Source: Stomoxys calcitrans (taxonomy: Eukaryota > Arthropoda > Insecta > Diptera > Muscidae). Taken from it: DNA of 64,000 nt. The notes under the pieces were generated by a model, which was not told the DNA's origin, did not search any database, and saw only the letters and a program-made list of their open reading frames with translations. The stretch's first letter is position 1. Each line of letters opens with the position of its first letter. Shown piece after piece: positions 35,471-46,149 of the stretch. The stretch is taken from contig NC_081554.1 in assembly GCF_963082655.1 (NCBI RefSeq), positions 47,785,761 to 47,849,760 on the forward strand. Reading direction: 5' to 3'. The translations under genes were made by a program, and so were the position numbers.

Positions 35471-35654
35471 AACTCTGATTTTGTGCTTATTACTCGTTCC
35501 CGACATTTTTCGTTGCTTGTGTGTATTATGGTTTTTAAATATTGTAAAATGCTCACACACAGTCGAACGTTATGAAATCTCGTTAACAGATAATGTACTC
35601 AGCGAGAAAAGATTGTACTCAGCTGTTGGCTGTACACTACCTGGGTTAATTTGG

Positions 35655-35791
35655 CTTGGTCCATGCCAACAAGCCAGTGACGATTGTTGAACTTCGTACG
35701 AATTTTGAACGAGAAATTGCAGTATCGGCCGATTTATGCTTGAATACCGTCGAAAATTGGATTCAGCGCCTGGACGTACTTTCACAGAAAT
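35655..35791 (+). pseudogene. Transposase relic, C-terminal part
   Basis: The frame from about 35655 reads PVTIVELRTNFEREIA and then LNTVENWIQRLDV before a stop near 35791. This is the usual C-terminal end of the same transposase family as 34503-34925, separated from it by the insertion block. Confidence 0.65.
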
Positions 35792-35799
35792 AAAAAATT

Positions 35800-36195
35800 T
35801 CATTGATATCCACAACCGCTTTTGTTTTTTTTAATTTTTTGTAGCGCTCTTATTGAAAATTCCGATATTTGCACACATTAATTATTATTTATTGCCTGTC
35901 AGTTTTTTCTTCTTCATAATATATTGGTGCACACTTTTAGGCAGTTTGATTTAGTTTGATAGGATCATGTCTTAACTTACTTTGTAACAAACACATACAA
36001 TACGTTAAGATACATTATTTCAATTGCGGCTTTTGGATGCCAGATGTCGTTAGTAAGAATAGTCCCCATCTTTCAGGTCAGGTGGTGGAGGGTCTAAAAA
36101 TAAAAATTGGAAGACTTATATCTATCACACTATAAGAGATATCCCCATACATGAGTAATAATAAATAACAAGCTTTTTAATTGATTACATATAGA
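35800..36195. other. No gene seen
   Basis: AT-rich spacer. A possible polyadenylation signal for the minus-strand candidate gene (AATAAA on the minus strand) lies near 36196-36205. Confidence 0.4.
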
Positions 36196-36265
36196 GCTTT
36201 TTATTTTATTTTTTGTTATATATTATAAATAAATTTATATATACTATTACATAAATCATACCATG

Positions 36266-36501
36266 CTACAATGTAATCATCATTATTCGAAGAATACAAA
36301 AATGTAAAATACAAAAGACACAATTTATAATTGAAACCCCACAGTAGTTATCGTTTGCATTTTCAATCTTTGTGTAGATCGCTGTTTGGAGACGGGTTAA
36401 GTAGATAATTTCGTAGCCCGTGGCTTTGTTATCGCAGAATCCCATCACAATGTACTTTACTTCAGTTGTTATGCCGCAGCTATGTACAGAGGAAGTTTCC
36501 G
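36266..36501 (-). CDS. Candidate minus-strand gene, terminal exon
   Basis: On the minus strand an open frame runs from about 36501 to a stop at 36266-36268. It encodes GITTEVKYIVMGFCDNK, YEIIYLTRLQTAIYTKIENA and a hydrophobic C-terminus. It can join in frame to the exon at about 36611-36780 if the acceptor ctctgtacatag is used with the donor gt|gtaagc. A second acceptor (tgcag near 36513) opens the same frame but does not match in phase. I do not recognise the protein. A minus-strand AATAAA follows at about 36200. Confidence 0.35.
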
Positions 36502-36610
36502 TTTCCTGGACTGCAAATAAGCAGGAAAAAAAACGAGGAGATGTGTGAGTGCAGATCTTTGATTAGTGCAACGTTGCATAACATACCTGGAATATGCTTA
36601 CACCGTAGGG

Positions 36611-36780
36611 TGTTTTTCAGGCATTGAGTAAATTATCTTTTGCCCATTTGCACCACTTAGCAAATCGAACGGCATATACACAACTCCTGCGAAGATATCA
36701 TTGATTTTATCTGGTTTCGACGCATGTAATACGACAACATGTGAATTCTCCAGACCAACTGTCGGACAGTCAACTGTTGA
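36611..36780 (-). CDS. Candidate minus-strand gene, internal exon
   Basis: This exon has a pyrimidine-rich acceptor (ttttttttcattcaacag on the minus strand) and a gtgtaagc donor at about 36609-36602. It encodes VDCPTVGLENSHVVVLHASK, then INDIFAGVVYMPFDLLSGAN and a QKIIYSMPEKHPT end. The frame joins the upstream exon through a split Val codon. The composition is normal for a globular protein, unlike the decayed elements around it. Family unknown. Confidence 0.45.
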
Positions 36781-36844
36781 ATGAAAAAAAAACACAATTT
36801 CTGATAAGTGATGTCCTTATGAAATGTTAAATGACAACTTACCT

Positions 36845-36903
36845 GTTAAGGCCAAAACAGAATGAGATTTGGTTTTGAGCGTCGTGTTGCAAAAATGCAA
36901 CTC
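36845..36903 (-). CDS. Candidate minus-strand gene, upstream exon
   Basis: On the minus strand a good acceptor (ttgtggaatttgtatgcag) opens a short exon (LHFCNTTLKTKSHSVLALT). It ends at a gtaagttg donor and joins in frame to the next exon. Further upstream the frame is closed, and the retrotransposon at 37070 follows, so earlier exons are missing, lie beyond the retrotransposon, or the locus is a gene remnant. Confidence 0.4.
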
Positions 36904-37069
36904 TGCATACAAATTCCACAAAAGCAACGCAGAAAGGTTAAACAGTTATCAACTTTGACGCTTGAAACTGGGCGTCATTCGGTTGCCACACTTCTGTTAG
37001 CGGTGAAAGTAAGTTTATCGGATATTTTTGGTGAATGTTTTGGAGTATTTGTTTTGACCAGTTAGACAT

Positions 37070-39385
37070 GGAATGTTTTTGATGCTGGAGAGGTGGATCT
37101 TAAAGGTGATAGTGAAGAGGTTGATAGAGAAGAAGGGGAGTGCAGCAGGTGGGGGACATAGGACTGTGTGATTAGTATATATTTGTCGGTGGCCCGTGCT
37201 GGACGAGAGGCTAGGTTGAGGAAGGAGTTGGTGGAGTTGTTGTCCAGTGAGAGTGGTGGGGAGGATGGCAAACGCCTGAAGCTGGGTTCGCCTGGAATGA
37301 CGGGGCTTTGACTCTGAGGAAGGTAGAGCGAGAGAGTAGGGGTCGCAGGCGGGTGTTTGCTTCCCTGGGGAAGCAAGGGGTCACTGTTGGGGAGATGAAG
37401 GAGGTGACCCCGGTGGAGACGGTGCATGAGGCAGGTGTTAGTGGCGCTGTGCATAGGAGGGTTATTCAGTACGCTGAACAATATGAGGAGCTCCTCATAC
37501 GTCTTGTGCTGGATAACAAGGCGTTGAAGGGGAAGTTGTATGTGTATGACGCGATGGCTGCTCGCGGCGTGTTGGTGGGTGAAGGTAGCGTGGGTGGGCG
37601 TACGGCTGTTTCGCAGTCGGTGCCTGTTGCCCCCGTTATCAAACACGCTCCGGCACGTTTGTTGCCCCCGCTGCCCCCGTCGGTGGAGACGTGGTCGGTG
37701 GTGGTGAAAGGCAAGCGGAAGGCGGTGACAACTTCTGCGGAGGTCGTCAAGAAGGTAGTAGGGGAGGTGGGCCCCACACTTGGTGTAAGGGTTCACGGGG
37801 TCCGTCTGACTCGTCATGGCGGTGCGGTTATCCGCACACCCTCGGTTGCTAAGAGGGACCGCATAAAGGTGAAGTTCGCGGAGATGGAATTGGAGGTGGA
37901 GTTCCGCGAGAAGCTGGGCTACAAGGTGGTGGTGAGGGGATTGCATGCTATCATAACTCCTGATGAGTTCATGGCAGAGCTGTACTCCCTCAACTTGAAG
38001 GTGTCGATTAGCGAGGACGTTTTCCGTCGGTCAGTACGATTGGCTTCTGCGCCTTGGAAGCCTGAGGACGGCGATTCAACGTCACCCTGAAGTGTACTCC
38101 GAGGGTGGCGGATAAGTTGTGTGAGGAGAGGGCGTATGTGTAGTGGTTCCGCTTCACCGCCCATATGCAGGATGCGGTCTTCACATGCCGCCGTTGCATA
38201 AGTTTCGACCATAGGATACGGGATTGCCGCGTGAAGGGTGATGTCTGTCGGCGTTGCGGATTGGGCGGATATATGGCTTCGGCATGTTCGAACCCCGTTT
38301 ATTGCAGGAATTGTTCGTTTATGGGGTTGCCGGGGGATCACATGATGATCTCACCGGCCTGTTCGATATATGCTCGTTTGGCGGCTAGGGCGAACGCTAG
38401 GCATTAAAGATCCTCATGGGGATCAAATTGTATTAATATAATTGGTTTGATTGGCGGTCAAGCTGGTACAGGAACCGTATGTAGTCGATGGTAGTGTTGT
38501 AGGATTGCTGTGGGGTTTGCGAGTCTTTACTAACAGCGGGGGAGACTGCGATAATTGTAGATAACAGCGACATTGACTGTACGGGAGTCTGCATTTGTGC
38601 TGAAGGGCGGTGGGGTAAGATATTCTAGGCTACCATCTATTGTAGGTTTAGCGCCGACAATCTTGGATATGGATACAGTGCTACTACTAGCGAGTAGCAA
38701 TCTGCTCATCCTAAGTCTAGACGTCAACGCAATCTCCTCGATGTGGTTCTCGAAAATGACCCAGCACTCGCTTGATCATGAGAATCGACTTGACTTTGAA
38801 TGACGTCCGTGTATCGAGCATGCCGAGCGAGAAGTATAACTATGATGGGCCTTCAGGCGTTAGATACATTGATGTTACGGCAGCAAAAGGAGCGGCATTT
38901 ACTGCTTACCAGATGGAGGGTTTGTGACGAATAAAGCTCAAGTGAACATAATCCAATTAAAATTCTGGTCGTTTTCAGGGATCGACGGACTCGGATTATG
39001 ACTGAACGATCCAGGTGCTGGAGAGATCGAGACGTGAACTGGGACTTGTATGTTGAAAGTTTTAGGGGGACTGCATCAGCATTGTCTTTAGATGACTTTA
39101 GGGTACTGACCGTAGATGACCAAATTGCTAAGGTAGACGAGTGAATGAGCCGGAAACAATGCGACGGAACGTCAGGCGTCTGAGAAAGCGATTCCATAGG
39201 ACAAGAAGTTTCAATGCTGATGATCTTGTCTCACGCCGAATCGACTATCATAGCAATTTGAGGACATACAACTGTTGATTATGAATAAGGAAGATCACTT
39301 TAGGAGATTTGTACAGGACAAACGAGATGATCCATATGAAAAACCTTTCTGGAAATCAATGAGTGCAAACTCAACTCAATTGTTG
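37070..39385 (+). pseudogene. Non-LTR retrotransposon A, broken (ORF1 plus start of ORF2)
   Basis: ORF1 is open over 37308-38090, with a Gag-like region containing LKGKLYVYDAMAARG, a WSVVVKGKRK block and VVVRGLHAIITPDEF. After a frameshift, 38165-38407 gives three zinc knuckles: CRRCISFDHRIRDC (intact CCHC), CRRCGLGGYMASAC (His changed to Tyr) and CRNC with a distal H and C. This layout is typical of R1/I-superclade elements. Decayed ORF2 follows: endonuclease-like pieces (38500-38900) and the linker before reverse transcriptase (WRDRDVNWDLYVESFRG near 39020; then fragments up to 39380). No reverse transcriptase core remains. The GC content (37.2-38.4 kb) is far higher than in the surroundings. 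Confidence 0.75.
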
Positions 39386-39518
39386 AGTGCAAAGAATTGT
39401 GGTTGGTCACGGTGTAACATTACTTTTTGTAATTTTTAACATAAATAAGCGAAATAAAATTAGATTCAAATTATTTTCAATGGTTTTTGTTTTTGGTTCA
39501 TTAAGGGGTGGAATAATC

Positions 39519-39625
39519 AATAACGGTTTGGTACTAAAGCCAACAACGGTCTGGTGCAAAAACCAATAGCAGATTGCTATTAAAACCAATACCAGTGCGG
39601 TAATAAGGCTAGTACCAAAGGGTAT
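39519..39625 (+). repeat. Degenerate 23-bp tandem repeat
   Basis: Four to five units of about 23 bp (aataacggtttggtactaaag, aacaacggtctggtgcaaaa, aatagcagattgctatta, aataccagtgcggtaata). A related imperfect palindromic stretch follows to about 39740 (ataccgtatggtat). Confidence 0.6.
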
Positions 39626-39839
39626 TAATCATTTTATGTTTCATCCATGCCATACGGTATTGTTTTTTTACCAAACGGTGTTGCTTTACTATCAATACCG
39701 TATGGTATTGATATGATCATGTTTGGTATCAACTTTTCTCTGGATGTGGGATTCTAAATGATCATTGCTCACACAACTTAACCAAGGCACAAACGGAAGG
39801 GAACGGGCTGAAGGCGCCTTCACCGTTCATATGAAAGAA

Positions 39840-40190
39840 ATAAGAAATACATTTTTGGGAAAGGACCGGTGGCCGAAATATATGGTCCCACATTTGGATA
39901 TCCGATTCGTATTCTTCTCCCAAATACCTCTATTTGAACCCCTTTATTATTATTAGCTCTGAAAATATATATCATATTGAAGTTCTACTCTTAAATAACC
40001 CCATATTGCAATGGTCAACAAATACGTCCTTTTGGGTGGTGTAATAGGGATGGGGAGGCCCCCCAAACACTTGGTCACACATTTGGATATTACAATAGAT
40101 TCGTATTCTACACTCAAATACCGTTTATGTGAGCGCCATATTGCCATGGTAAGTAAAATAGTCCTGTTTGGGGAGGGGGTAAATCCAAAC
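39840..40190 (-). repeat. Dispersed tandem repeat, about 120-bp family
   Basis: Minus-strand units of the family described at 19100-19860, with cacatttggatat and cgtattctacactcaaata blocks. About three units are present. Confidence 0.6.
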
Positions 40191-40204
40191 CAATCGACAA
40201 ACAA

Positions 40205-40585
40205 ACAAATTGATTTTTCTTATATATAAGAATAATAAGATAAAATTTTACGTACAAGGTGATTTGATAACAAAAAACCTCACGCACAAAATGGGTTTAA
40301 ATTTTTTATTTCAGCATTTTGGGCAATTTTTTGAAGTCACTGTAAGCAGTTATGTTGGTCGGAGATTCATATTTTTTTCAGTGTGTTTGAGCTTATTTCA
40401 TTGTATTTTCCTTTACATCTCTTTGGGCATGATGATCCATTCTTTGAGAATTCTTAACTTTTAGGAACCACAACATACCATTAAAAAGCACCCCATACCC
40501 ATTATGTTGCCTTCATCAGTATTTATGGCCATTAAAATATGTTGAGGGTGTGAAGGCTTTCCGACAACCAAAATATGTGAAAATT
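40205..40585. other. No gene seen
   Basis: AT-rich sequence between two repeats. Small frames are unrecognised. Confidence 0.4.
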
Positions 40586-41395
40586 CCCCTAGCAAAGGAT
40601 GGGGTTATACTAATTTCGTCATTTCGTTTGTAACATCTCGAAATATTCGCCTAAGACCCCATAAAGTCGATCTATCCATGTCCGTCTGCCGAAAGCACGT
40701 TAACTTTCGAAGGAGATCTTGGATCTTAACTTCTTGAGCCACTAGAGGGCGCAATTCTTATCCGATTTGGTTGAAATTTTGTTCGGGGTGTTTTGCTATT
40801 ACTTCCAATAACTGTACTTATATAAATCGAACTTGGATCTTGATTTCTTAAGCTACTAGATGGCGCAATTGTTGTTCGAGTTGGCTGAAATTTAGCATGA
40901 AGTGTTTTGTTTTAACTTCCAACAACTGTGTCAAGTATGGTCTAAGTCGGTGCATTACCTGATATAGCTCCCATATGAACCGGTCTCGGATCTTGACTTC
41001 TTGAGCCGCTAAAGGGCGCAATTATTACCCGATTTGGATAAAATTTTGCATAAAGGGTTTTGTTATGACTTCCAACAACGTTGCCATGGATGGTCTGAAT
41101 TGGTTCATAACCTGATATATGTAGCTCCCATATTAACCGATGTCCCGATTTTATTTCTTGAGCCCATAGAGGGCGCAATTCTTATCCGATTTTGCTGAAT
41201 TTTGTGCACAATAAACCTCCACTTTTGTCTCCAACTGCCAAATCAAGTGCAATAGCAAAGCAATTCTTATCCATTATTCTTTGTTTGCCTATAAAGAGAT
41301 ATCGGACAAAGAACTTGGCAAATGCGATCCATGGTGGAGGTAATATAAGATTCGGCCCGGCCGAATTTAGATCGCTTTTACTTGTTTTTTATGTT
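40585..41395 (-). repeat. GGCCGGGCC-family dispersed element (-)
   Basis: The right end carries the family start in reverse (ggtggaggtaatataagattc, then cggcccggccgaat and cttttacttg). The left end carries the reversed terminus (ttcgtttgtaacatctcg, aaatattcg). Between them are tandem blocks of about 155 bp with agctcccata and gggcgcaattcttatccg. It has no coding capacity. Confidence 0.7.
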
Positions 41396-41399
41396 TTGT

Positions 41400-42145
41400 A
41401 GCGGCTACCAAATTATTTTTCATTATATTTTATAATTTTTTTTCATTTAATATCAGCATTTAAATTTAATCACTTATTGCTTTCAAAGTTACAACTTAAC
41501 TGAAATTGTTTATGGCATCGATAAGATATTGCACTGTGTTAATGCATACTAGATTCGCGAAATCGTCAGGTATTGCGTTCAAGTACGTGAGAAAATTGCA
41601 ACTACTGTAAGAAATTGTAAACAATATTACGGCAGCTTTGCTCGTCTGTCCATTCGTTTGACTGTTTCGTTGAGGTTTTAAGCTTTTTACACTACAAGTG
41701 CTACAGTTGTGGTGGCGGGCATTATGACTTTGGACTTTAGTTTGTAACCCTGAAAAGTAGGGTTGTAACCCCGTTTTTGATACCCTCTTTTTATTGTAGG
41801 ACTTCCAACAACCTAGGTAGTCATTCGATTAATAAGATCATGAAGTTGTGTAATAATTGCGTATACAACTTTAGAAATCTGTCCCCTTCAGTAAAGAAAG
41901 TACCAAATAGTACCAATAATGACAGTACATCGGAAAATTCATTAAGTCGCACAATATGTACTGTCAAGGTATAAAAGAGTCCCAATTTTGATCGCTTTAG
42001 TTCAATTCGAAAAAAAATTAAAATTGTGTATGTTTTATTACATAAATGTACGATTTTGGAAAGAAAATATCTGGTCGACCAAAATTTATAGTCAAGGTGT
42101 AGCTGTATCCCAATTTTTAGAGCTTAACGTCACTCTGTGTTCTGT
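41400..42145. other. Unassigned
   Basis: I see no recognisable gene or repeat. A short plus-strand frame (41777-41974) has no family features. Confidence 0.35.
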
Positions 42146-42149
42146 GTGT

Positions 42150-43950
42150 TGTTCTTTCAGACAAAGAAGCGCTTGGAAAGACAAAGAAGTCCTTGCGACT
42201 GGCTATAGGGAGGCAGAAAAATATCAGCAGAATGTCCAAAATGGTATGTCAAGGATACAAAAACCCTTGGGCATTATAGAAAGCTACCGCAAAAACTGGA
42301 AAAACGCGAAGAAGTAGAAGCAGGTATGCAGGCCAAGAACAGCAGAGATAATAAAGCCGAAAGAAGGGCACAGTTATGCAGACGTGCCTAGGGACCTCAG
42401 GCGAAACGCGAAAGCGGAGGTAGTCACCATCCGCTCCGTCCAGAAAACAAAAATGGGTGCGATTCTCCTCGTGATGGCCAGAGATGGAAATAAGGAAGTG
42501 TTCTGCGAGTCCCTCAAGGGTACCCTCAAGAAGGCTGCAGTTATGCAGGACCTAAGACCAAAGGCGACGATAGAGATCTGCGACCTGGACTCCCTCTCTA
42601 CCGCCGAAGAGATCATTTATGCAGTTATCAAGGAAACGGGAACAACAGATGAGGAAATGACTATGCAGCTTACTGCACTTAATTCCAGAGATCAGAGGAG
42701 GGTCTTCGTCTCCCAACCAGCTAGCTGCGCCAACGAGTTGCTGAAGACCAGCAAGTTCTTGATTGGAATGACAAATTGTGGGCTGACACACCGGGAAGAG
42801 AGAAAACGCCGCTGGAATGCCAGTTATGATGGAATACTTCGAACAGAAATGCCAGACGGAACCTTTCTACAATAGTATGATATGCTGACGACATCGCTAC
42901 AGTCATCAAAGCAAGAGGCACGGAAGACTGAAAGCAAAAGATTGGCGGGACTCTCCGGTTTGCAACTTGCAGAAAACGGAGTTGCTACTCCTAACGAGTA
43001 AAAATATTCCAGTGGCAGTGGATATTAACATAGACGACATACTGGTGAAGACAAAGGGATCGGTCATCTAGGGATCCGACTAGATACAAAGCTGACCTAT
43101 GCAGAGCAAATACGGCATGCGACAACAAAGGCGGAGAGGATGACGGCGCAACTCAACCGACTTATGGCAAACATAGATGGGCCTCTCCCGAGCAAGCGCA
43201 GACTTCTAATGGAGACATGCACTAGCATCCTCCTCTATGAAAGTGAAATAAGGGACCAGACACTGCAGACAGCATGCCGAGTGAAATCCCTGTTCTCTGT
43301 ACAGAGGACGGCGGCTCCGAGGGTCATATCATCCCACTGTGGACAGTGGCGGAGTCCGCAGCCCTCGTAATAGCCGGAATGGTTCTGGGAGACCTACAGG
43401 CCATGGAGCAAGCCAGGCTCTACACCGCGAAGTGCAACAGCCAGAGCGGACAGGGTTATATTGAAACCGATCATACGAGAGAAGACTATCGAGAGATGGC
43501 AATAAAAGTGAACGAATGAGAATCGGGCCAGATGGAAGCGATGTCTAATACCCGATGTGAAGAAATAGTAAGCACAGCGGCGTCAACTATTGCGTCACAC
43601 GGCTGTTGACAGGTCATGGTAATTTCCGGATATACCTGCATAGAATGGGCAAATGCTTCTCGAACAAGTGCATTTATGAGGACCTAGAAGTTGCAGACAA
43701 TGTGGAACACACACTCTTTCACTGGGTGCGCTGTGTTGAAAGACGCAGGGTATTGGAAACTGCGGTTGGTGACATTTCGCCTGAGGCAATAGTTCAGAAT
43801 ACGCCGGAAGACGAGAGGAAGTGCAAGGCGGTGATTAGATACGCCGAACAAGTACTGTGTGGGAAGATGGTAGACCTGGACGCAACGTTGTGAGTATACA
43901 TGCGGAGGTCTGGTCGCAGACATAATGACGATGATATGGATAATCACCAG
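42150..43950 (+). pseudogene. Non-LTR retrotransposon B, internally deleted
   Basis: The open frame 42384-42875 starts as ORF1 (Gag), with VVTIRSVQKTKMGAILLVM, then KATIEICDLDSLSTAEEI and SKFLIGMTNCGLT. Its last part (SYDGILRTEMPDGTF) belongs to the reverse transcriptase just before the YADD box, which follows out of frame at about 42877-42890 (YADDIATVIKARG). The stretch 42900-43560 is reverse transcriptase C-terminal sequence in several frames (KAERMTAQLNRLMANIDGP-type; VIAGMVLGDLQAME). The stretch 43606-43893 is the C-terminal tail with a degenerate zinc-binding region (LTGHGNFRIYLHRMG; HTLFHWVRC). Gag is thus joined directly to reverse transcriptase, with the zinc knuckles, endonuclease and reverse transcriptase N-terminus lost. 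Confidence 0.75.
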
Positions 43951-43954
43951 ATAT

Positions 43955-44340
43955 GGGGTCCACCTCGAAAAAATACGAAAGCGGTTCCGAGGTAGAATTA
44001 ATGCCCAGGGGTGATACAGGGAGAGTTAGGCCGGCATTAGACGAGCGACGTACTCATCACAGCGTAAAGCAGTTTCCCATCTTGACCGGAAAAAACAACT
44101 CCACTACTTTTGAGGCCTTTTTATGTTTAACGAAGATTGAGTATCGTTCTTTCCCAAAACCAATTTCCTTACCATCAACTGTATTTTATACATATAATGT
44201 ACAAAGTTAAATATGTATAATACTAATATTTAAGATAGAAGTTTCTTAAAATCAAGTAAAATATCGTTCAACAAAAGAAACGGTTTCCTTAAATTTTGGA
44301 AAATTATTACTACTAAATTTAATTTCAACATTTCACTGAT
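43955..44340. other. Probable 3' flank of element B, otherwise unassigned
   Basis: No gene seen. AT content rises after 44150, which may mark the element boundary. Confidence 0.35.
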
Positions 44341-44344
44341 GAAC

Positions 44345-44606
44345 AGGGGATACTTCTCTCATATCAATATGAGTGCATTCCGATTAAAGTTTAAGCTAAA
44401 TAATAAGGGGCCTCCTTGCTTATGCCCAGTCCTAAAGGCGTGCCGCATAGCGACACCACTTGGTAGAGAAGATTCAACATGGTAGGATACCTCAAAAATG
44501 TAGCCAGCATTAGTAAGGGGATAACCACCGCTGAGAATTTTTTCGATGTTTATGCCGGAATTTGAACCTAGGCGGACATGCTAACTTCTGCGCCAGGGTG
44601 ACCCCC
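44345..44606 (-). mobile_element. tRNA-derived SINE (-)
   Basis: It carries the reversed blocks ttctctcatatcaatatgag, taataaggggcctcc, ggggataaccaccgctgag and gccggaatttgaaccta (B-box-like head). Confidence 0.65.
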
Positions 44607-44669
44607 AATTTTGGAAAATTGGGCATCTTTAAATGCTGTGTTTCATATTTTTTCGCTAAAGGTATGCAC

Positions 44670-44790
44670 ACCACACCGTTCAAACTCGGCTATAAAAAGA
44701 CTTCCCTTATCATTGTAATAGAAATTGAACCAGTTGGCACTTGAGAAATCTCCCAGTTATTTATTAATGGTACGTTTTGGGAAAACATTT
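44670..44790 (+). mobile_element. tRNA-derived SINE, 3' half (+)
   Basis: It begins caccgttcaaactcggc, continues tcccttatcattgta and ends in a decayed tail (ttaatggtacgttttggg). It lies just beside the opposite-strand SINE at 44345-44606. Confidence 0.5.
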
Positions 44791-44799
44791 GAATTCGGA

Positions 44800-45590
44800 A
44801 CGAAATTTAACTAGAATCAATAATTTAGAGAGTTTTGACCGTTCGATGCATTCTCTTACTATATATTAGGTATCCTGTAAAAGAACATCACCTTGAATAA
44901 TATAACAACTTTTCCTGTAGGGTATCAAAAAGCCAACTATTGATTGATAGTTTCTCACATATTAATTAGAAACGCTTCGAAAATATCAGATTTGAAAAAA
45001 GTCTAAGAGAGAAAAAACTTTTAAAATGCTTTTTCATACCTGGCTCAACAGTCAGTGGATTGAAAACAATGCCAGTTGAATTCGTTCGTTTCATTTGGTT
45101 TGGAGTGTTTTTTTTTGTAGTTACCTACCTCATGAGTACATTTTACGTCACTTTAAAGGGGGTAAGTAGTTTCGATATATTTTCTTGCAGTTGTAGATGG
45201 GAAGAGAACTTCGCAAGTAACAATATATTTGGCATCAAGGAGCTGAAACACACTAAAATGAGTTGAAGAAATGAATTTTTAGCAGCTATATTTAGCTAAA
45301 TTTGAGAAGTGGATAGAAGTGAAACAAATGTCTTTAAGAAAACTTGGAATACGATTAACTGGATATTAGCAAATGGTACGGGGTCGTATAGGAGAATATT
45401 CAAAGTTGATGACCTCTGTCCTATAAATCAATGTTTGACACAAACAATTCTAAAAAAGATATAAAAATCTATAAAGAACATAAAGTAATTCTTCTTGGCC
45501 GTCGCACAGTGGGATAGAAAAAAAAAAATAGTAGAAATAAGTCTGCCATATGTGAATGGATAAAGGTATATTTACCAAATTTAATACGGT
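44800..45590. other. No gene seen
   Basis: AT-rich sequence. Small frames have no recognisable product. Confidence 0.4.
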
Positions 45591-45594
45591 TATA

Positions 45595-46010
45595 GCTGAG
45601 GTGTTATCTAGACTATGTACACTCTAGAAGGCCTGGGCCCATTGTTGGGCTTTCGAAGTAGTTTACCTCGCTCTACAAAATTTTGTTCGGGCTACCAGAA
45701 GCGGATTTATTGTCCGATTTAAATTTTTTTTATTTGCTACAAAGAGCTGAGGTGTTATCTAGACTATAGCGCACAACAAGCCGATCACTGGCTTAGGTGA
45801 ATGTCCATGGTGGCTTGGGGCGGATTAATATCTGTACCCTCTTTTCAACCTAACCTAACATATCTAGTCTATCTGCATTTCAGCGCTCTAGAATGCCCGG
45901 GGCCCATTAAAAGTAGTTTATCTTGGTCCTACAAAATTTTGTTCGGGCTACCAATAGCGCATTTATGGTCCGATCTTCAAAATTTTAATCTGCTAGCAAG
46001 TGCTCAAATA
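45595..46010 (+). repeat. Duplicated segment interrupted by a LINE 3' tail
   Basis: A block with ggcccatt, caaaattttgttcgggctac and a ttatggtccgat-type end occurs at about 45630-45718 and again at 45893-45980. A short first block (gctgaggtgttatctagac) occurs at 45596 and 45747. Between them, about 45773-45863 is a truncated LINE 3' end (ggggcggattaatatctg, then ttttcaacctaacctaac). Confidence 0.55.
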
Positions 46011-46149
46011 CACGATTTTTTGAGCGGCATATCTTTTATAGCGTCCAAAAATTCGAACTATATATTTTTATTTTTTTTTTTTGAATTTTTTGCAGTCTGG
46101 TATCTTAATTTGTTGCTTGTGATAGCATTTCCTAACCGATTTTCAATAT

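Larger units (their letters stand above)
34926..35654. mobile_element. Insertion block inside the transposase relic
   Basis: About 730 bp separates transposase codons ending near gtctatgcatg (34926) from codons resuming at catgccaacaagcc (about 35653), which together would read through a VYA(N)KP junction. The block holds two MITEs, at 35027-35262 and 35318-35470. The remainder (35471-35650) is unassigned. Confidence 0.6.

Noticed and set aside
37062..37946. A 294-codon minus-strand frame opposite retrotransposon A.
   Set aside because: It is the antisense of a GC-rich ORF1 with recognisable retrotransposon motifs on the plus strand; its composition (His, Leu, Pro, Ser) is typical of a shadow frame.
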